A stretch of 64,000 nucleotides of DNA from Vermamoeba vermiformis (GCA_045837725.1 JBEWZL010000232.1:186001-250000), one strand, 5' to 3'. Counted from the stretch's first letter, positions 45,522 through 57,579 are shown. The notes: a model not told the origin generated them from the letters alone. Made by a program: numbers and translations.

Positions 45522-48500
45522 TTATTGTTCAAACTGTGCCATGGTACGCTCCACGCGCTCCTCTTGCTTCCTCTTGACGCGCTGTCGCCAAGCGCCGAAT
45601 TTGACGGTGAAGTCGCGCAGACTGATCTTGAGTGCTGCCGCGCACGAGGTGAGATCGTCCATCGACAGCTTGCTGCTCTTGCCTTCTAGAATTGCGCGCA
45701 GCAGACTCATGTCCGTTACAATGCGGCGCAGTTCACCTGTTGACACGTGTCAATACGAGTACTCGACAGCAATCCACGTGACTTACCTCTGAAGAATTGC
45801 GTGCCACCAATCGAGTGTGCGACAGCATAGTCACCCACGACACAAATGTTCATGATCACGTGACGACACTGCCAGGGAGGTGAGTTCAGTGAAACAGTGC
45901 CAAATAAGGCAATACTTACGAGGTAGATGTACTGCACGGCATTCGCGAGTGACTCGCAGTCGTCAATGTTAGCATCAGCTTGACGCGCAATGTGCTTCAT
46001 CTTGGACACGACTGCTTGCTTCAAGCGCACGTCCTTCACATTGCGCTCCTTCTCGTGCATCACGTACATGGAGTAGAAGCTGGCTGCGGTCAGTACACAC
46101 GCACTTGCACGGCAGTTACAGTTACGTACCTCATGTTGTTCTCGAACTGTTGCAGCAAGTTCTCGCGCTCATTCTTGCCCTTGATCTTGTACGTGCACGA
46201 GTAGTGTGAGGGGTGCCAGCCTGCGAGACAGATCCAGCAGAACTGGTACTTGCACGCACTGCAGCTCATGTGATTGCACCCACCGTTCTTCTCGATGGGA
46301 TTGCCGCACTTGGGACAGTCCTTGGTGTACGAGAGCAGCCACTGCAGTGTCTTCATCTCGCGATCAGCTTCAGGGTCGTGCTTGTCGTGTATCTGCTTGA
46401 ACCACTTGAGCTCGTTGCACGTCGAGGGCCAGTGACCTTCGCCCATGCACTGGAAGCACCACACACTGCCGCACTTGCAGAAGATCATGCCTGGCGCGGG
46501 GTGAGCACAGGTAATAAGGGCCCTAACGAGACTTACGTTCACGACCAGGCGCGAGCACGGCAAAGTTGCAGCCAGCGGCAGGACACCACTTGATGTTGGG
46601 ATTGCGCTCGACGAATGATTTGGTCACAAAGCGCACGTACTTGTTGTAGAGCTGCTCGTTGGCGAGACTGGCGAGCAACACTGGATCTATGATGTACTTG
46701 CACTTGTAGGCTGGACACGTGATGTCGTCTGAGGCACCTAATGACACGTGTCAACAACGGGTGTGTGCGATGGCAAGGTGCCAATTACCTTCGTTGATCT
46801 TGAGACTGAGATAGTTGTTGAAGCAGTCGAGACAGTAGAAGTGACGGCACTGCAGTCCGCACATGTGATCGAGCGGGTACTCCTCCAAGCAGCCAGGACA
46901 CTCCATGCTCTGCTCGTAGTACTGACTGTCCTCGCTGCCACTGCTGTCCTGCATCACTCCCACTTCGGCGAACAGCGCGGCCAAGCGACCATTCACTGCA
47001 GCCTCGCGGTAATCGGCGACGAGTTTGTCTGAGGTGAGTTAGTTCTAGTGTCAGTGTATATAGATATGCACGTACTCGAGTCCCATTGATAGTGCGTCAA
47101 CAGCACGCGCAGCACAGCTGTACTGGGCGCAGAGTACTCCGCGAGACACTCCGCGGCACGTTGCAGAGCGAGTGTGCGGTAGTTGAGAATGTCGTGCGAG
47201 TCCAGCACTGAATAGCTCGGCTTGTGCGTCAGTATGTGGCGCATGCTGTCTGCGTAGTCCTTGTTCAGCTCCTCGCGGTCATCGTTGCGACTCGTGGCTG
47301 CATCGTAGCGCACTGAGGGCGCGGTGCACAAGAACTCTTCGGCCACTGCAATCAGACGCGCAATCATCGCACTGCCACGCAAGGTGCGCGCAGTCTGCAC
47401 GAGCAGGTGTTTGAGTCGCTGCAGGGTGCTGTCGCGCAGCTGTGATTCGAGCGAGTCCGTGCGCAAGAGCAGTCGTGGCAAGCGCGCAGGATAGGCCGGC
47501 ACGAGCACGAGAATGAGCTGGAGGTGCAGGGGACGCGGGAAGAGGTGTGCATCCGCGCTGTTCTCGTCGGCTGGGTCTTGCAGTCGCGCGCTGAGCACGA
47601 ACGGCAGCGAGGTGGACTGCTTCAACTTGCCCTCGACGAAATAGCTCTGCAGACTGGCGAGCTCGTCGCGCTGTGCAGTGAGGTACTGCGTGAGGGGCGT
47701 GGCGACACTGACACTGCTCTCATCGAGCTCGGTGTCTTCAGGCACGGGTGTCATGTCATCTTCGACATTGACCTCGTGCAGACCTGCTTTCTCTTGCTTC
47801 AACCGCTCCTCTTCTTGGCGCACCTTGTCGTCAGTCACCACGAGATTGGTGCCCATCATCTTGTGTCGCAGCACGGCCAGTTCTTTCTCGCGGCGCAACA
47901 TGTGAATCAGTTGGCGCAGCTGTGGGGCACGACGCACGGCACGCACTTTGATGGGCTCGTCAGTGGTCCTGTCTGACGTGCGCACGCGGTGCATGAATGT
48001 CGCCAGTGCCGCGCTGTCGTACTCTTTGGTCGGCTCAACACGGCGCGGCAAGGGCTGCACGGGTGGTGCAGTGGTGACGAGTCGGTTGTAGTCGGGCTTG
48101 GACTTGGGCACTGCAATAGGTTCGCGCCACTCTGCTTGCAACATGCGCGCAATCTCCTCGTCCGCGAGCTCTTGATACAGCTTGTGCAGCAGATTGGGTC
48201 CTTGCTCGACTGGTCGCGAGGGCTGTTGTTGTTCAGGGGCCACGAACCAGCCGTCAATCTCCTCCATCATGTGATCGTCCCAGTCGGCGAGGTCATTCGG
48301 ATCTGTGCAGTCAATCAGTGCCGTTCATCACCGCGATATGCGTGGCACTATCGAGTACTCACCGAAGCTGCCCGTGCTGTCAATCTCGTCGTCACTCACT
48401 GCATCGCCCTCGTCCTCGTCCTCGCTCTCACTGTCGCTGGGCAGGGGTTCAATGCCCGGGACTGCAGTGCCCGCATCAGGGTCCTCGAGCAGCAGCAGAA

Positions 48501-49064
48501 TGCACTTGTCGACATCACCATTCACTTGCGCGAGCTTGAGCAAGATGAGCTCGTCACTCGCATCGGGGATCATTTCTTTCACTCGCGGCACTTTGCGCTT
48601 CAGTGCGGCACTGCTGGGCTTCTTTTTCTTCCCTTCCCTCACCTCAGCGTCGGTCTTGGCGTCAGTCGCAGCACCAGACTCATGGCCACTAGTCTGATCT
48701 GCATCTGTCGCGTGTGTAGTCGTCACTTGCGGCTCTGCGGCACGCACTGGTTCTGAGGCACGTGTCACGGGCTCGGGTGTGGGTAGTGGCACTAGTGGTT
48801 CAACAGGGGTCTCGAGTACATATTGCATGGCCACATCGAAGTTCAATTTTGATTTTTTGACGGCGTCCATGATGACTTGCAGCGAATGGTTGGGAAAGAT
48901 CTCGTTCAACTGCAAGATCTGCAACAGGGCGAAGTGAGAAATTTATAATAATTTAGAATTATCAGCGCTATATCAAGCGGAAATTCCAATAGTAATTAAT
49001 TAGAACATATATCACGTACCATTGATTCATACAGCTTTTGCTTTCTCTTTCGTTCGGCATCCAT
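45522..49064 (-). CDS. Large RBR (Ariadne-type) ubiquitin ligase with two CUE-like domains
   Basis: RBR ligases pass ubiquitin from an E2 through a catalytic cysteine. About nine exons give about 1,030 residues. N-terminus: two CUE-like blocks ('LNEIFPNHSLQVIMDAVKKS' and 'VKEMIPDASDELILLKLAQV'), an acidic Ser-rich stretch, then helical and RWD-like segments. Towards the C-terminus: an Ariadne-type UBA-like helix 'VLLTHYQWDS', RING1 'CPGCLEEYPLDHMCGLQCRH', an IBR domain (CPAAGCNFAVLAPGRE, CKCGSVWCFQC), RING2 with catalytic cysteine in 'KNGGCNHMSCSACKYQFCWI', and an Ariadne-like C-terminus with coiled coil. The start at 49064 opens MDAERKRKQKLYESM. Three of the frequent CACGTG sites lie in its introns or nearby. 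The CUE part is unusual for Ariadne proteins. Confidence 0.85.
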
Positions 49065-49392
49065 CTTGAGCCGTTAGTCTCTGCAATTCTAAAGTACGGT
49101 GTGTAAGGCTTAGTACGATAAATATTATTGCTGACTATAATCGTGCACGGTAACTAACACGATCAGTTGTGGGTGCTCAAGAAGGTAAAAAATAAATACT
49201 GGTTGTGGTGCAGTCTTGCAACCAAACACGTTCTCAACTAATTCTGCTACCACATTGAGAATAGAGCACATTTCGTATTCGTATAGTGCTAAGATGTGCA
49301 TATACGCGTATGTATCCACAAAGACCGAGAATTCTGGATGTACAACAAGCGCCAGCTTTATAATAACAAACAAGTGAAATGCACGAAACTAC

Positions 49393-50233
49393 TTAGTTCT
49401 CGCCATTGATAGCATCGAGCAAATCGCCGCTCTCAGCTAACTGTTTAACAATGTCAAATCCACCAACCAACTTGCCCTTGACGTAGAGTTGTGGATAAGT
49501 AGGCCAGTTCGAGTACTCCTTCAGTCCATTGCGCACGGACTCGTCTGAAAGAATGTTGAAGTGACCGAATTCAATGTTGCTGTCCTTGAGTATCTTGCAG
49601 AATTTGGCTGAGAAACCGCATTGAGGTGCATCCGGTGAACCCTTGATGAATGCCATGACTGGAGCTTGATTGATCAGTGCCGCCAGACGTGCGTGCAATT
49701 GTTCTTTGCTCGACTCGCTCTTCGGGGCCGGTGCTTGAGCAACACCCGTGGTGACAGCACTCTGCGCGAAGGGCGCTAACTTCTTGACAACTTCAGGGGG
49801 ATTGCTGCCCTTGACACTCTCCGTCACTTCACCTTGCTTGAGGAATAGCACGGTGGGCACTGACTCGACTTTGTACTTCTCAGTCACATCGTCTACTTCT
49901 TCGGCTTCAACCTGTGGAGGAAAAATGAATAATTATTTTTAAAATTGAGAATTGTTTGAAATTGTGTCAATATATATTCTCAATATTCATGGGTACTTTT
50001 TTAAATTAAATATTTACAAATTCTCAGTAAAGAAATAAGTTATAAATGGGATCTGCGGATCGCTTGCTTACAGTGCCAAATTTAATATTGGAATATTGAG
50101 AGGCCAATTGGCCAAGAACTGTGTTCATTTGCTTTGAAGGTTCTGACCAGGCTGCCCAAAAGCTAAGAACTGCCAAGCCTTGCCAGTCTTGAGATTTGAG
50201 TTGAGCCAAGGAGGTAACGGCGGTTACAGACAT
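49393..50233 (-). CDS. GLRX3: Monothiol glutaredoxin of PICOT/Grx3-4 type
   Basis: PICOT proteins carry iron-sulfur clusters and deliver iron in the cytosol and nucleus. Two exons, split by a roughly 150-nt intron, encode about 229 residues: an N-terminal thioredoxin-like domain (start MSVTAVTSLAQLKSQDW) and one C-terminal glutaredoxin domain with the CGFS site in 'SPDAPQCGFSAKF', and a glutathione-binding 'WPTYPQLYVKGKLVGG'. The thioredoxin-like site reads WAAWSEPSKQM, so the single cysteine common here (WSEPCKQM) is serine. Animal PICOT has two glutaredoxin domains; this copy has one, as in yeast Grx3/4. A linker SSKEQLHARL joins the two. Confidence 0.93.
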
Positions 50234-50423
50234 TGTTATGTGTTGCTGTTATATATTAATGCAAGTAAAATGACTGGACCGACTGCGGAGGCGAGTTTGC
50301 CAAAAACTGAAAACCAGAAAGTTCGAATTGGCAGCCGGAAAATAAACAGGATGACTGACAGTACTTAATAGACGCAATTCTAACTCTCCATTGGATGTTA
50401 TACGAGAAGGGTTCGCCATACGG

Positions 50424-51260
50424 ATGAGTTTCTTTGGTCGCGTACTGGCTTCAGACTATCAAAACAAAAAAAAATTTGTACGCACCATTACCAACAACTC
50501 ACTCATGTCGCAACCACAAGACAACACTACGGGCTTGTTCAAGCATATTTCTTTAAAAGCTCCTGCCAAACCTAAGCTCTCTAATCTGCCGGTATTTCAA
50601 TTGAAGCCTTCATTGACAACCGCGAAGCAGTCCTTTTTATTGTAAGTCCTATTTACTAAGCCGTATGGTACTCATTAGCTTGTATTTTTCAGACCGAAAA
50701 TAGGATTTAATAAGGCTGCCGAGAAAGCATCGTCAGAGCCGATTATTGCGGTAGATGAGGCTCGATCGGAAGCTCCACTGGAACCCCCGAAAACCAACGA
50801 CGCTGAACCATCGAGAAAGAGATCGCTTGAGCCTCCATTTGAGCTTCCTGTCTCGAAGCGAGCCAAAATTCTTGAAGACGCCATTTTTGAGATGGATCAG
50901 GTTGAGCCATTGTCAGTCGAGAGCGTCGAGACTAGTTTCGTAAGTTAGTTCGTTTCTTTGTGGCATATTAAATATTTTAGTTGCAAGAAAAGCAAGCGAG
51001 CGATATGGAGATAGCGCAGTACCAAGACTACTTTGTTGAGAAGAATAACGAGTACGAAAAGACGTTAGACACCATCAACAAAGAGCTTGAAGACATGTCC
51101 GAGGGGCTCAAAGAGCTCGCAGGTATGTTGTTTCAACGCTAGTCTATGCCAACTAACGCGCTCATGGCTAGTTCGACTGCTTACCACCAACAACGAGTTG
51201 CTCACGTACAACAATCCAATCTTCTTCGGACTCAATCCGCACTTGGAGAAGGAAGAGTAA
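50424..51260 (+). CDS. Unrecognised coiled-coil protein
   Basis: Four exons. The favoured start is 50424 (MSFFGRVLASDYQ), giving about 220 residues; a later ATG at 50506 (MSQPQDNTTGLFKHIS) would remove 27 and also fits. Basic/proline-rich N-terminus, a bipartite-like basic cluster (SRKRSLEPPFELPVSKRAK), then a coiled coil ('KNNEYEKTLDTINKELEDMS') and a conserved-looking end 'NPIFFGLNPHLEKEE'. No signal peptide or domain was recognised. A nuclear adaptor is possible from the basic cluster. Its stop lies only 20 bp from the convergent MTMR14 stop. Confidence 0.65.
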
Positions 51261-51280
51261 TCTGCCTCGAGTAGCCGTTC

Positions 51281-53603
51281 TTAACGGAACCAATCCCAGA
51301 TTGAACCTTTTGTTAACTTTTCTGTCTCTGGAAGAATAGAACTCGCGTGATGCTTCAAAAACTCTTGTTTCAATTCCTCTAATCGGCGCGCTCGTTCTCT
51401 TTCGCGATCGCGTTGCATTGACTCTTCAATTTGTTCCTGTGTGACTGGTCGAGACTTGAGCAGTTGATTGAAGTCTTCTTCCAACGATGAGTCCAAATCA
51501 TCAATGTGCAGAATGTTGTTGTTGTCATTGTCGAGAATGTAATTGTACGTCATCGTCTTCGGGCTCAGTGCAAAGTTTCCGCTGAACCGAGAGGACGCAC
51601 CGCGCGGTGACTCTTTGCGACCGAACATTGGCTCTTGGCTCAATCCTCGGCCCTTTGCGTACTCTTCGAGGTGATTGGTCATGAGCTGCCACGAACCGCA
51701 GCTTGCTTCGTCTGAAAGTCTATTAGTCCCGTGCTACATACGCCATCAGAGAACATTACCATCTTGTACTATGACACGTTCTTCAGAGATATCGTCAAAA
51801 TCATCCGCCAACAGATCTTCGTTCTCGTGCGAGTACGACAAGTTGATGTCGTCAATACTGCGCTGTCGCTTGTGACGTTTGGACTTGATTGTCACACCAT
51901 TCTCTGCAGGTGCAGCGGGCGCACTGTGTTGGCTGTTGAGACGCTTGCGAATGGAATGTACGGAGAAGTCCTGTGTCTTGATGTAGCCGAGGATGAAGAA
52001 GCAGAAGAAAAAGATGTCTTCTTTGCGACTCTGACGGTCCACGAGTTGATGTCTGCACGTATAATGAGTATTGCACGCACTCGTAATATCAATTATCATA
52101 CCTGAACAAGAGCCAGTCATAGCCAATAGTCAAATACAACATCTCTTTTGCAGATAATGATTTGTGGACTTCACCATCAGCCCACAGCGACAGGCGCAGC
52201 AATGAAATGAACATTGGCGTGCGGTCCCAGCCACTGATACAGTGCACTAACAGGCCACCAGAGGCACTGTCGCAAAGAATGTGCAGCATGAACAGGAGAT
52301 AGTTCTTGGTCAATGTCACGAGGTCCCACAGCTTGTAGTTCTCCCAATCAGCCATCACGAGCTTTTCAAAGCGCTCGTCTAGCCGCAGACTCGCTGGATC
52401 ACTGATTTGATGCCAATCAAAGCGCAGTTTCAACGCTGAGGTGTGTTAGTTGAGCAATATGAGAGTTAGATTTAAGTACCTGAGGCAGGGTCTTTGGCAT
52501 TGAAGTCGCGGAAGAATTCTACACCAGGGTACGGAATGGCAGACACCTTAAATGCTTCGTATCGGCCGTGACTGTCGTTCTTCTCCGAGGAACACACCGC
52601 CACGCCGTACTTCTTCTTGGCATTCTCCACCATCAGATCGCAAATGTGACTCACGCACAGTCGTTGCAACAGTTCTACGTCATACGCTCGACACCGACCC
52701 ATGGTCGATTTGTCTTCAAAATCACGTGCTTGCGTGCGCGGAGTTTTGGGAGTGATGTCCGAGACCTCACTGGGCTTGGCGGTGTAAAAGCTGTCCACGA
52801 CTGACACTGATTGGCATTGCGGTCTTTGATGGAGTTGGTCGTTGTTTGCAACATCATTTCGAGCTTCTGCGACAAGGTGGATGAACGACAGATGTTCTTG
52901 CTGCGCACATCAAATCAGCAACTACAATCACGTGCAAGAGTATTAGCGCTACTCACCCATTGAAGAGTATGACTGGCATCGGGAAGCGAGTTCTGACGCG
53001 TGAAAATCGAGCGAGCCAGAACAGTTCTTTGAGCACTGAGGCATCGTTCACACGCGCTGCAAGGGTGTTAGTTAGTGACACTGCAACAACACTCGATGAC
53101 TAGTGCGTACTGATCGCTGACAGTGTGGCGTCAGGTGAAGTGCGATCTCCGGCCAGCACGTAGAGATCGAGCGGATAAGTGCCGCAGAACTCTCCGTTGT
53201 GATTGGTGATTATATCCACGTGATAATCCTTCTTCAACAGCTCGTAACAAGTGCTGTGTATTATTTTGACCTGTACGTGCATGTTAGAATGTAATGATTA
53301 AAATTGACTCGTGCTTCTAGATTGACTTTTCGACAAAGTATCAACAGTCAAACGAGATTAATTAAAATAACGATACTGTAGTCAATATATAGTAACTCTT
53401 GTTATTTAAATAATATGGCAGTTCAAATTATTGCCAACAAGTTTTAAATTTGTAAAAATTAATCTATTTCAAGGTCTTAGACTCACCCGCTCGTCCTCGC
53501 GATTCCATTTGGTGGTAGTAAAGTCCTTATATTTACAGAAGAAATCGAGGAGGCCTTCAATTTTGCTGTCCCAATCAATTGCTTGCTTTTTGTTGATCTC
53601 CAT
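51281..53603 (-). CDS. MTMR14: Myotubularin-related phosphatase, MTMR14 (Jumpy)-like
   Basis: MTMR14 removes 3- or 5-phosphates from PI(3)P and PI(3,5)P2 and dampens autophagy. About seven exons give about 690 residues. The CX5R phosphatase loop is 'HCISGWDRTP', the MTMR14 form rather than the CSDGWDR of most myotubularins. 'LLRLSLWADGEVHKSL' and 'SAKEMLYLTIGYDWLLF' follow as in human MTMR14, and 'VDRQSRKEDIFFFCFFILGY' matches its next helix. The N-terminus starts 'MEINKKQAIDWDSKIEGLL'. A charged C-terminal tail (RERERARRLEELKQEF) ends GSIWDWFR. The catalytic cysteine and arginine are intact. Intron 53271-53487 is long (217 nt). Confidence 0.9.
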
Positions 53604-54068
53604 CTAACTTGCAAGACAACCAACAAGCATTAATAACTAAGCAGGCCAAATATATAATATAAATAACAAATAGATAAGAGTGGATACACAGGAATCACTC
53701 GGCTGCTGTGGTTTGCGGTTGTTCGCTTTGACACAACTATTGCAACAGATCACGCAAAATATCGTCAGCCAATTCACCCATATTTAAATTTCTTGTATCT
53801 AATGTATTGTTAAGTTGGATTATGAGTTCTTTAAAGTGCCTGCGGGTTAGAAGGGTCAGAGGTATAGAGTTGGATTCATTAATGAATCTGCGTGAGTGTA
53901 TTATTTACAATCAATATTTATTGCCAAGAGCGCAATAAATACAACAATAATGTGGCATTGCTGTATTCAATAATTATTGATGATTTGGTGATATTTTCAA
54001 TTATTTTTGATTTTTAAAAATTCTGGATACCGCTTGTTTGTAACTGAATAATATCCAATAATTGTTTC
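53604..54068. other. Gap with a candidate unidentified coding exon
   Basis: Between the MTMR14 start and the COX7A-like stop, both on the minus strand, lie 465 bp. Most is AT-rich and silent, but 53737-53904 (minus) holds an open stretch with protein-like composition, described separately. Confidence 0.4.
53737..53904 (-). CDS. Candidate exon of a very small or 5'-unresolved gene
   Basis: The minus-strand frame reads FINESNSIPLTLLTRR, then HFKELIIQLNNTLDTRNLN, then MGELADDILRDLLQ and TAG. Amphipathic leucine spacing, low stop density and an upstream AG acceptor (ACGCAG) favour a real terminal exon. No start codon in frame is open upstream without splicing, and no donor was clearly identified. 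I do not recognise the family. It may instead be chance. Confidence 0.3.
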   Translation of the reverse strand: MIHSRRFINESNSIPLTLLTRRHFKELIIQLNNTLDTRNLNMGELADDILRDLLQ

Positions 54069-54360
54069 TTATTCGCCCTCAATCTTGTTCTTGCCAAGAG
54101 CCAAGCTTGTGATACCCCAAGCCCAGAGCAAAGAGCCAGCAGCAGCGGTGCCCATCAAAGCGTAGTAGACGGTCTTATCGCGTCCAAAGAGCATGTGAAC
54201 AGGTCTCACTGGCGACAAGGGGGTGTGCAAGCTCTAATAGACAAATCTCTGTTAATACGCGACCTCAACTGCACGAGGGATCTAATATCAGAAAATCGCA
54301 TTCACGTACGTTGATGGTCTTTTGTCGCTTGAAGAAGTTTTGAATGCCAGAGTCAGCCAT
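54069..54360 (-). CDS. Small mitochondrial-type membrane protein, perhaps COX7A-like
   Basis: Two exons (54310-54360, then after a short intron to 54069) give about 70 residues: MADSGIQNFFKRQKTIN, then SLHTPLSPVRPVHMLFGRD, a single membrane helix (YYALMGTAAAGSLLWAWGI) and a polar end ALGKNKIEGE. The spacing PVH-x-G-x-D-x-x-Y followed by a Gly-rich helix recalls cytochrome c oxidase subunit 7A, a one-helix inner-membrane subunit. The sequence is short and the similarity is weak, so this is a suggestion only. Confidence 0.6.
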
Positions 54361-54445
54361 GACTAGTGGTGTATATGATCAGTATTAATAATGATTGTAG
54401 GGCTGGGCTGGACAGAAAAAAAGACAGGGCAAATTTCCTCCCTGT

Positions 54446-57400
54446 ATGTTCAACACGCGCGCAATGGAAGAGCAGAAGAGCGACACTACGAACAGTTCCA
54501 ATAACAATAATAACAATGTGCAGAGTACTGTCGATGAGTTCGTGAAGAAGCAGAATGAGCTGATCGAGCTTGAAAAACAGGAAGAAGTCGAGAAGATCGA
54601 GCGTCTCCTCGACAGCTTGCCTCGCGCAGTACGTAGTAATTCAACGTTAATTATATCCTCAATATTGCGTGCATCATTGTCGCCACTTGAGAGCTAAAGT
54701 AGTTCGACTAGGAGCTGGAAAAGCGCGGCCTGGCCCTGCTAAACCACGAGATTACTGAGACCGCCACTGGTCTGTACGGACGCGTGCTGGTACGTGCATT
54801 GATGCTACTCGACCCTCGTGTACTCACCGCTGTCACGCACCCAGGTGACACTCGAACCTAAAAATAGAGCCGTGCAGCAACAGAGCGATACTAATAAGGC
54901 AACCAAATTCTCCGCGGGAGATATTGTGGGACTGCGCGCGGTGATCACTGACCCCGGCGCTGATGGACTGCCAAATATAGAGCGCGGTGTTGTGTCGCGT
55001 GTTGCTAAAAATAGAATTCAAATCGCACTGAATCAACCGCCCAATGAGACACTCTCCTCCACGTGGGACGTGGTTCAACTGACCAATCAGGTGACGTTCA
55101 AGCGCATGTCACGTGCACTCGACACCCTGGCGCAGTACACAGGCCCCGCACTGGGCACGGTGCAAGTGCTGCTCGGACAACGTGCCCCCGAAGTCAAGTC
55201 CTTGCCCGTGACTGCTGTGCCCGGACTCAATCCGCCGCAGTGCGAGGCCATTGCATTTGCCCTGGGCGAGGGACCGCTGACCCTGATCGAAGGGCCGCCC
55301 GGCACTGGCAAGACCACCACAGTCGCAGCGCTGATTGGTCAGGCCGTGCGTGCAGGACTGCGCGTGCTCGCGACAGCGCCGAGCAATGTGGCCGTCGACA
55401 ACTTGATCGAGAAGTTGGTGGCACTGCCGGGCCCGAAGATCAGCTTGGTGCGACTCGGACACCCTGCGCGACTGTTGGCGAGTGCCGTGGACTACTCACT
55501 CGATGCCGTGTATCAAGCGTCCAATGTGCGCGAGGTGTGCGAGGACGTGCGCCAAGAGATGGAGCAAGTGCGCGAGGAGATCAAGAGCAGTCGCGGCAGT
55601 GCGCGCAAGGGCAAGTGGGAGCAGTGGCGTGGTCTGCAACGCGAGCTGAAGCAGCGTCAAGTGAATGGTCTGACTGCCCTCGTGCACAGCTGTCAAGTCG
55701 TGCTCGCCACGTGCACCGGTGCCGCAGACAAGCTGTTGACACGCGTGCCAGACTTTGACTTGGTGGTGATCGACGAGGCAGGCCAGGCCCTCAAGCCGCT
55801 CAGTCTCATTCCCATGCTGCGCGGCAAGAAGACCGTGCTGGTCGGTGATCACAATCAACTGCCCCCCACCGTGATGAGCAAGCAGGCTGAGAGTCAAGGG
55901 CTGAGCGAGACATTTTTCGCGGAATTGATCAAACGACACGGCGCGCAGATCAGTCGCATGTTGGTGATTCAGTACCGCATGCACGAGAAGATTATGCAGT
56001 GGTCGTCGCGTGAGTTCTATGACCGTCGCCTCGTCGCTGGTAAGATCACGTGATTTGATTCACTGAACGCGCTTTCATGTGCTATTTTTAGATCCCAGTG
56101 TCGCGCAACGAGTCCTCGCAGATCTGCCGCTAGTGACAGCCAATGAGAACACGACAGCACCGCTGCTATTTATAGACACGAACGGCTGTGGATTGTGGGA
56201 ACTTGAAGGTCCGGACGGGGACTCGAAGGCCAATGAAGGCGAGGTGGATGTCGTGCACGAATGGGTGCAAAGACTGATCGCGAGTGGTCTGACTGCCGAT
56301 CAGATCTCTGTCATCAGTCCCTATTTGCATCACGTCAATCTCCTGCGCGGAAAATTAGCCCCGAAATATCCGAGCATGGAGATCAACACCGTGGACAGCT
56401 TTCAAGGCCGCGAGAAAGAGGCTGTCGTGATCAGCATGGTGCGGTGCAATCGCAACAAAGAGGTACGTGCATCTCGGTGCTGTCACGTGATTGGTCAGTG
56501 CTAAATATAGCTGCGGTAGGTCGGATTCTTGAAAGATTATCGTCGCCTCAACGTGGCAGTGACACGTGCGCGCAGACAGTGCACGCTGATCGGTGACAGC
56601 GAGACACTGAACAGCGATGCATTGTTGCAAAGACTGGTCAGTTATTTCAGTGAACAGGGCGAGCATTGGAGTGCGCAGGAATTCTTGCCAGACGTGCGGT
56701 TCTACAGCGCACCACCGCCTAAGAAGAACGCTAATAACAACACCAAGAAGAAGAAAAACAAGAAGAAACCCGCCGCCAAGGCACAGAACGAGAGCAAGCC
56801 GAGTGCTAATAATAGCACAGCCAACAGCACTAACAGCAATGCTAAAAATAGCAACAGTGAAGCAAAGAACACTGCCGTCAGCAACACTAGCAGTGCCAGT
56901 CACGTGCCAGAGCGTACCCAACCTGTCGCGCAAGATGTCAATGTGACACCTGTCACCGCTACGGCAGTCCCCGAAGTGACACCTGTCGCTGAAGAAATGC
57001 CCAGTGACGACGAGACGGAGGCCAGTGCTACCACGAACAGCACGGCAAACACTGCTGCAAAGAAGAAGAAAAAGAAAAAGAAGCCTGCCAACAAACCAGC
57101 GAGCACGAACACTGCCGCGAAGAAAGACAAACTGACCAATGAGAAAGAGTCCTTCGCGAACCTGACGGACGATGAAGTGCTGGAACAGGCACTCAAGTAC
57201 AAGAATGTCTGTCACTACCCGCAGTGCGACAAGAGCGTGGCAATTGTGGGCTCGGTGTGCGACCACTGCCACTTCAAGTACTGCTATGTAAGCACCTGTT
57301 CACCTGTACGCAGCACGCTAATCCCCCGCACAGACGCACTTCCACTACGAGACACACGGCTGTGGCGCGGCAGCACGCGAATCAGCGCGCAAAGAGTGGC

Positions 57401-57579
57401 TGAATCAGCAGAGCAACAAAAGCAAGCCCAAGTCCAAAGAGTGGCAGGCTGATTACGTGCGGAACAAACTGCACAAGAAGGTAAGTCGCTGTTTGACACG
57501 TGTCATGTGCTAATCGATCGCGTGACAGTTGGAAGAACAGAAAGCAGCGCGCACCAAGCAGCCCAAAGCCAAGAAATAA
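54446..57579 (+). CDS. IGHMBP2: IGHMBP2/SMUBP2-like superfamily 1 helicase
   Basis: A cytosolic 5'-3' RNA/DNA helicase of the UPF1-like group linked to translation. About eight exons give about 960 residues. Motifs: Walker A 'GPPGTGKTTT', motif Ia 'ATAPSNVAVDNL', Walker B 'VIDEAGQAL', motif III 'VGDHNQLPPTV', motif IV 'QYRMHEKIM', V/VI 'TVDSFQGREKEAVVI' and 'LNVAVTRARRQ'. The C-terminal AN1 zinc finger is complete: 'CHYPQCDKSVAIVGSVCDHC' and 'THFHYETHGCG'. The linker between helicase and AN1 is Lys/Asn/Thr-rich low complexity (KKKKNKKK) and I see no R3H domain, which human IGHMBP2 has. An alternative start is the second ATG at 54464. Confidence 0.93.

Noticed and set aside
56355-57272. Long 305-codon open frame on the minus strand
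   Set aside because: It is an antisense shadow of IGHMBP2 and its lysine-rich linker, with no recognisable protein features.
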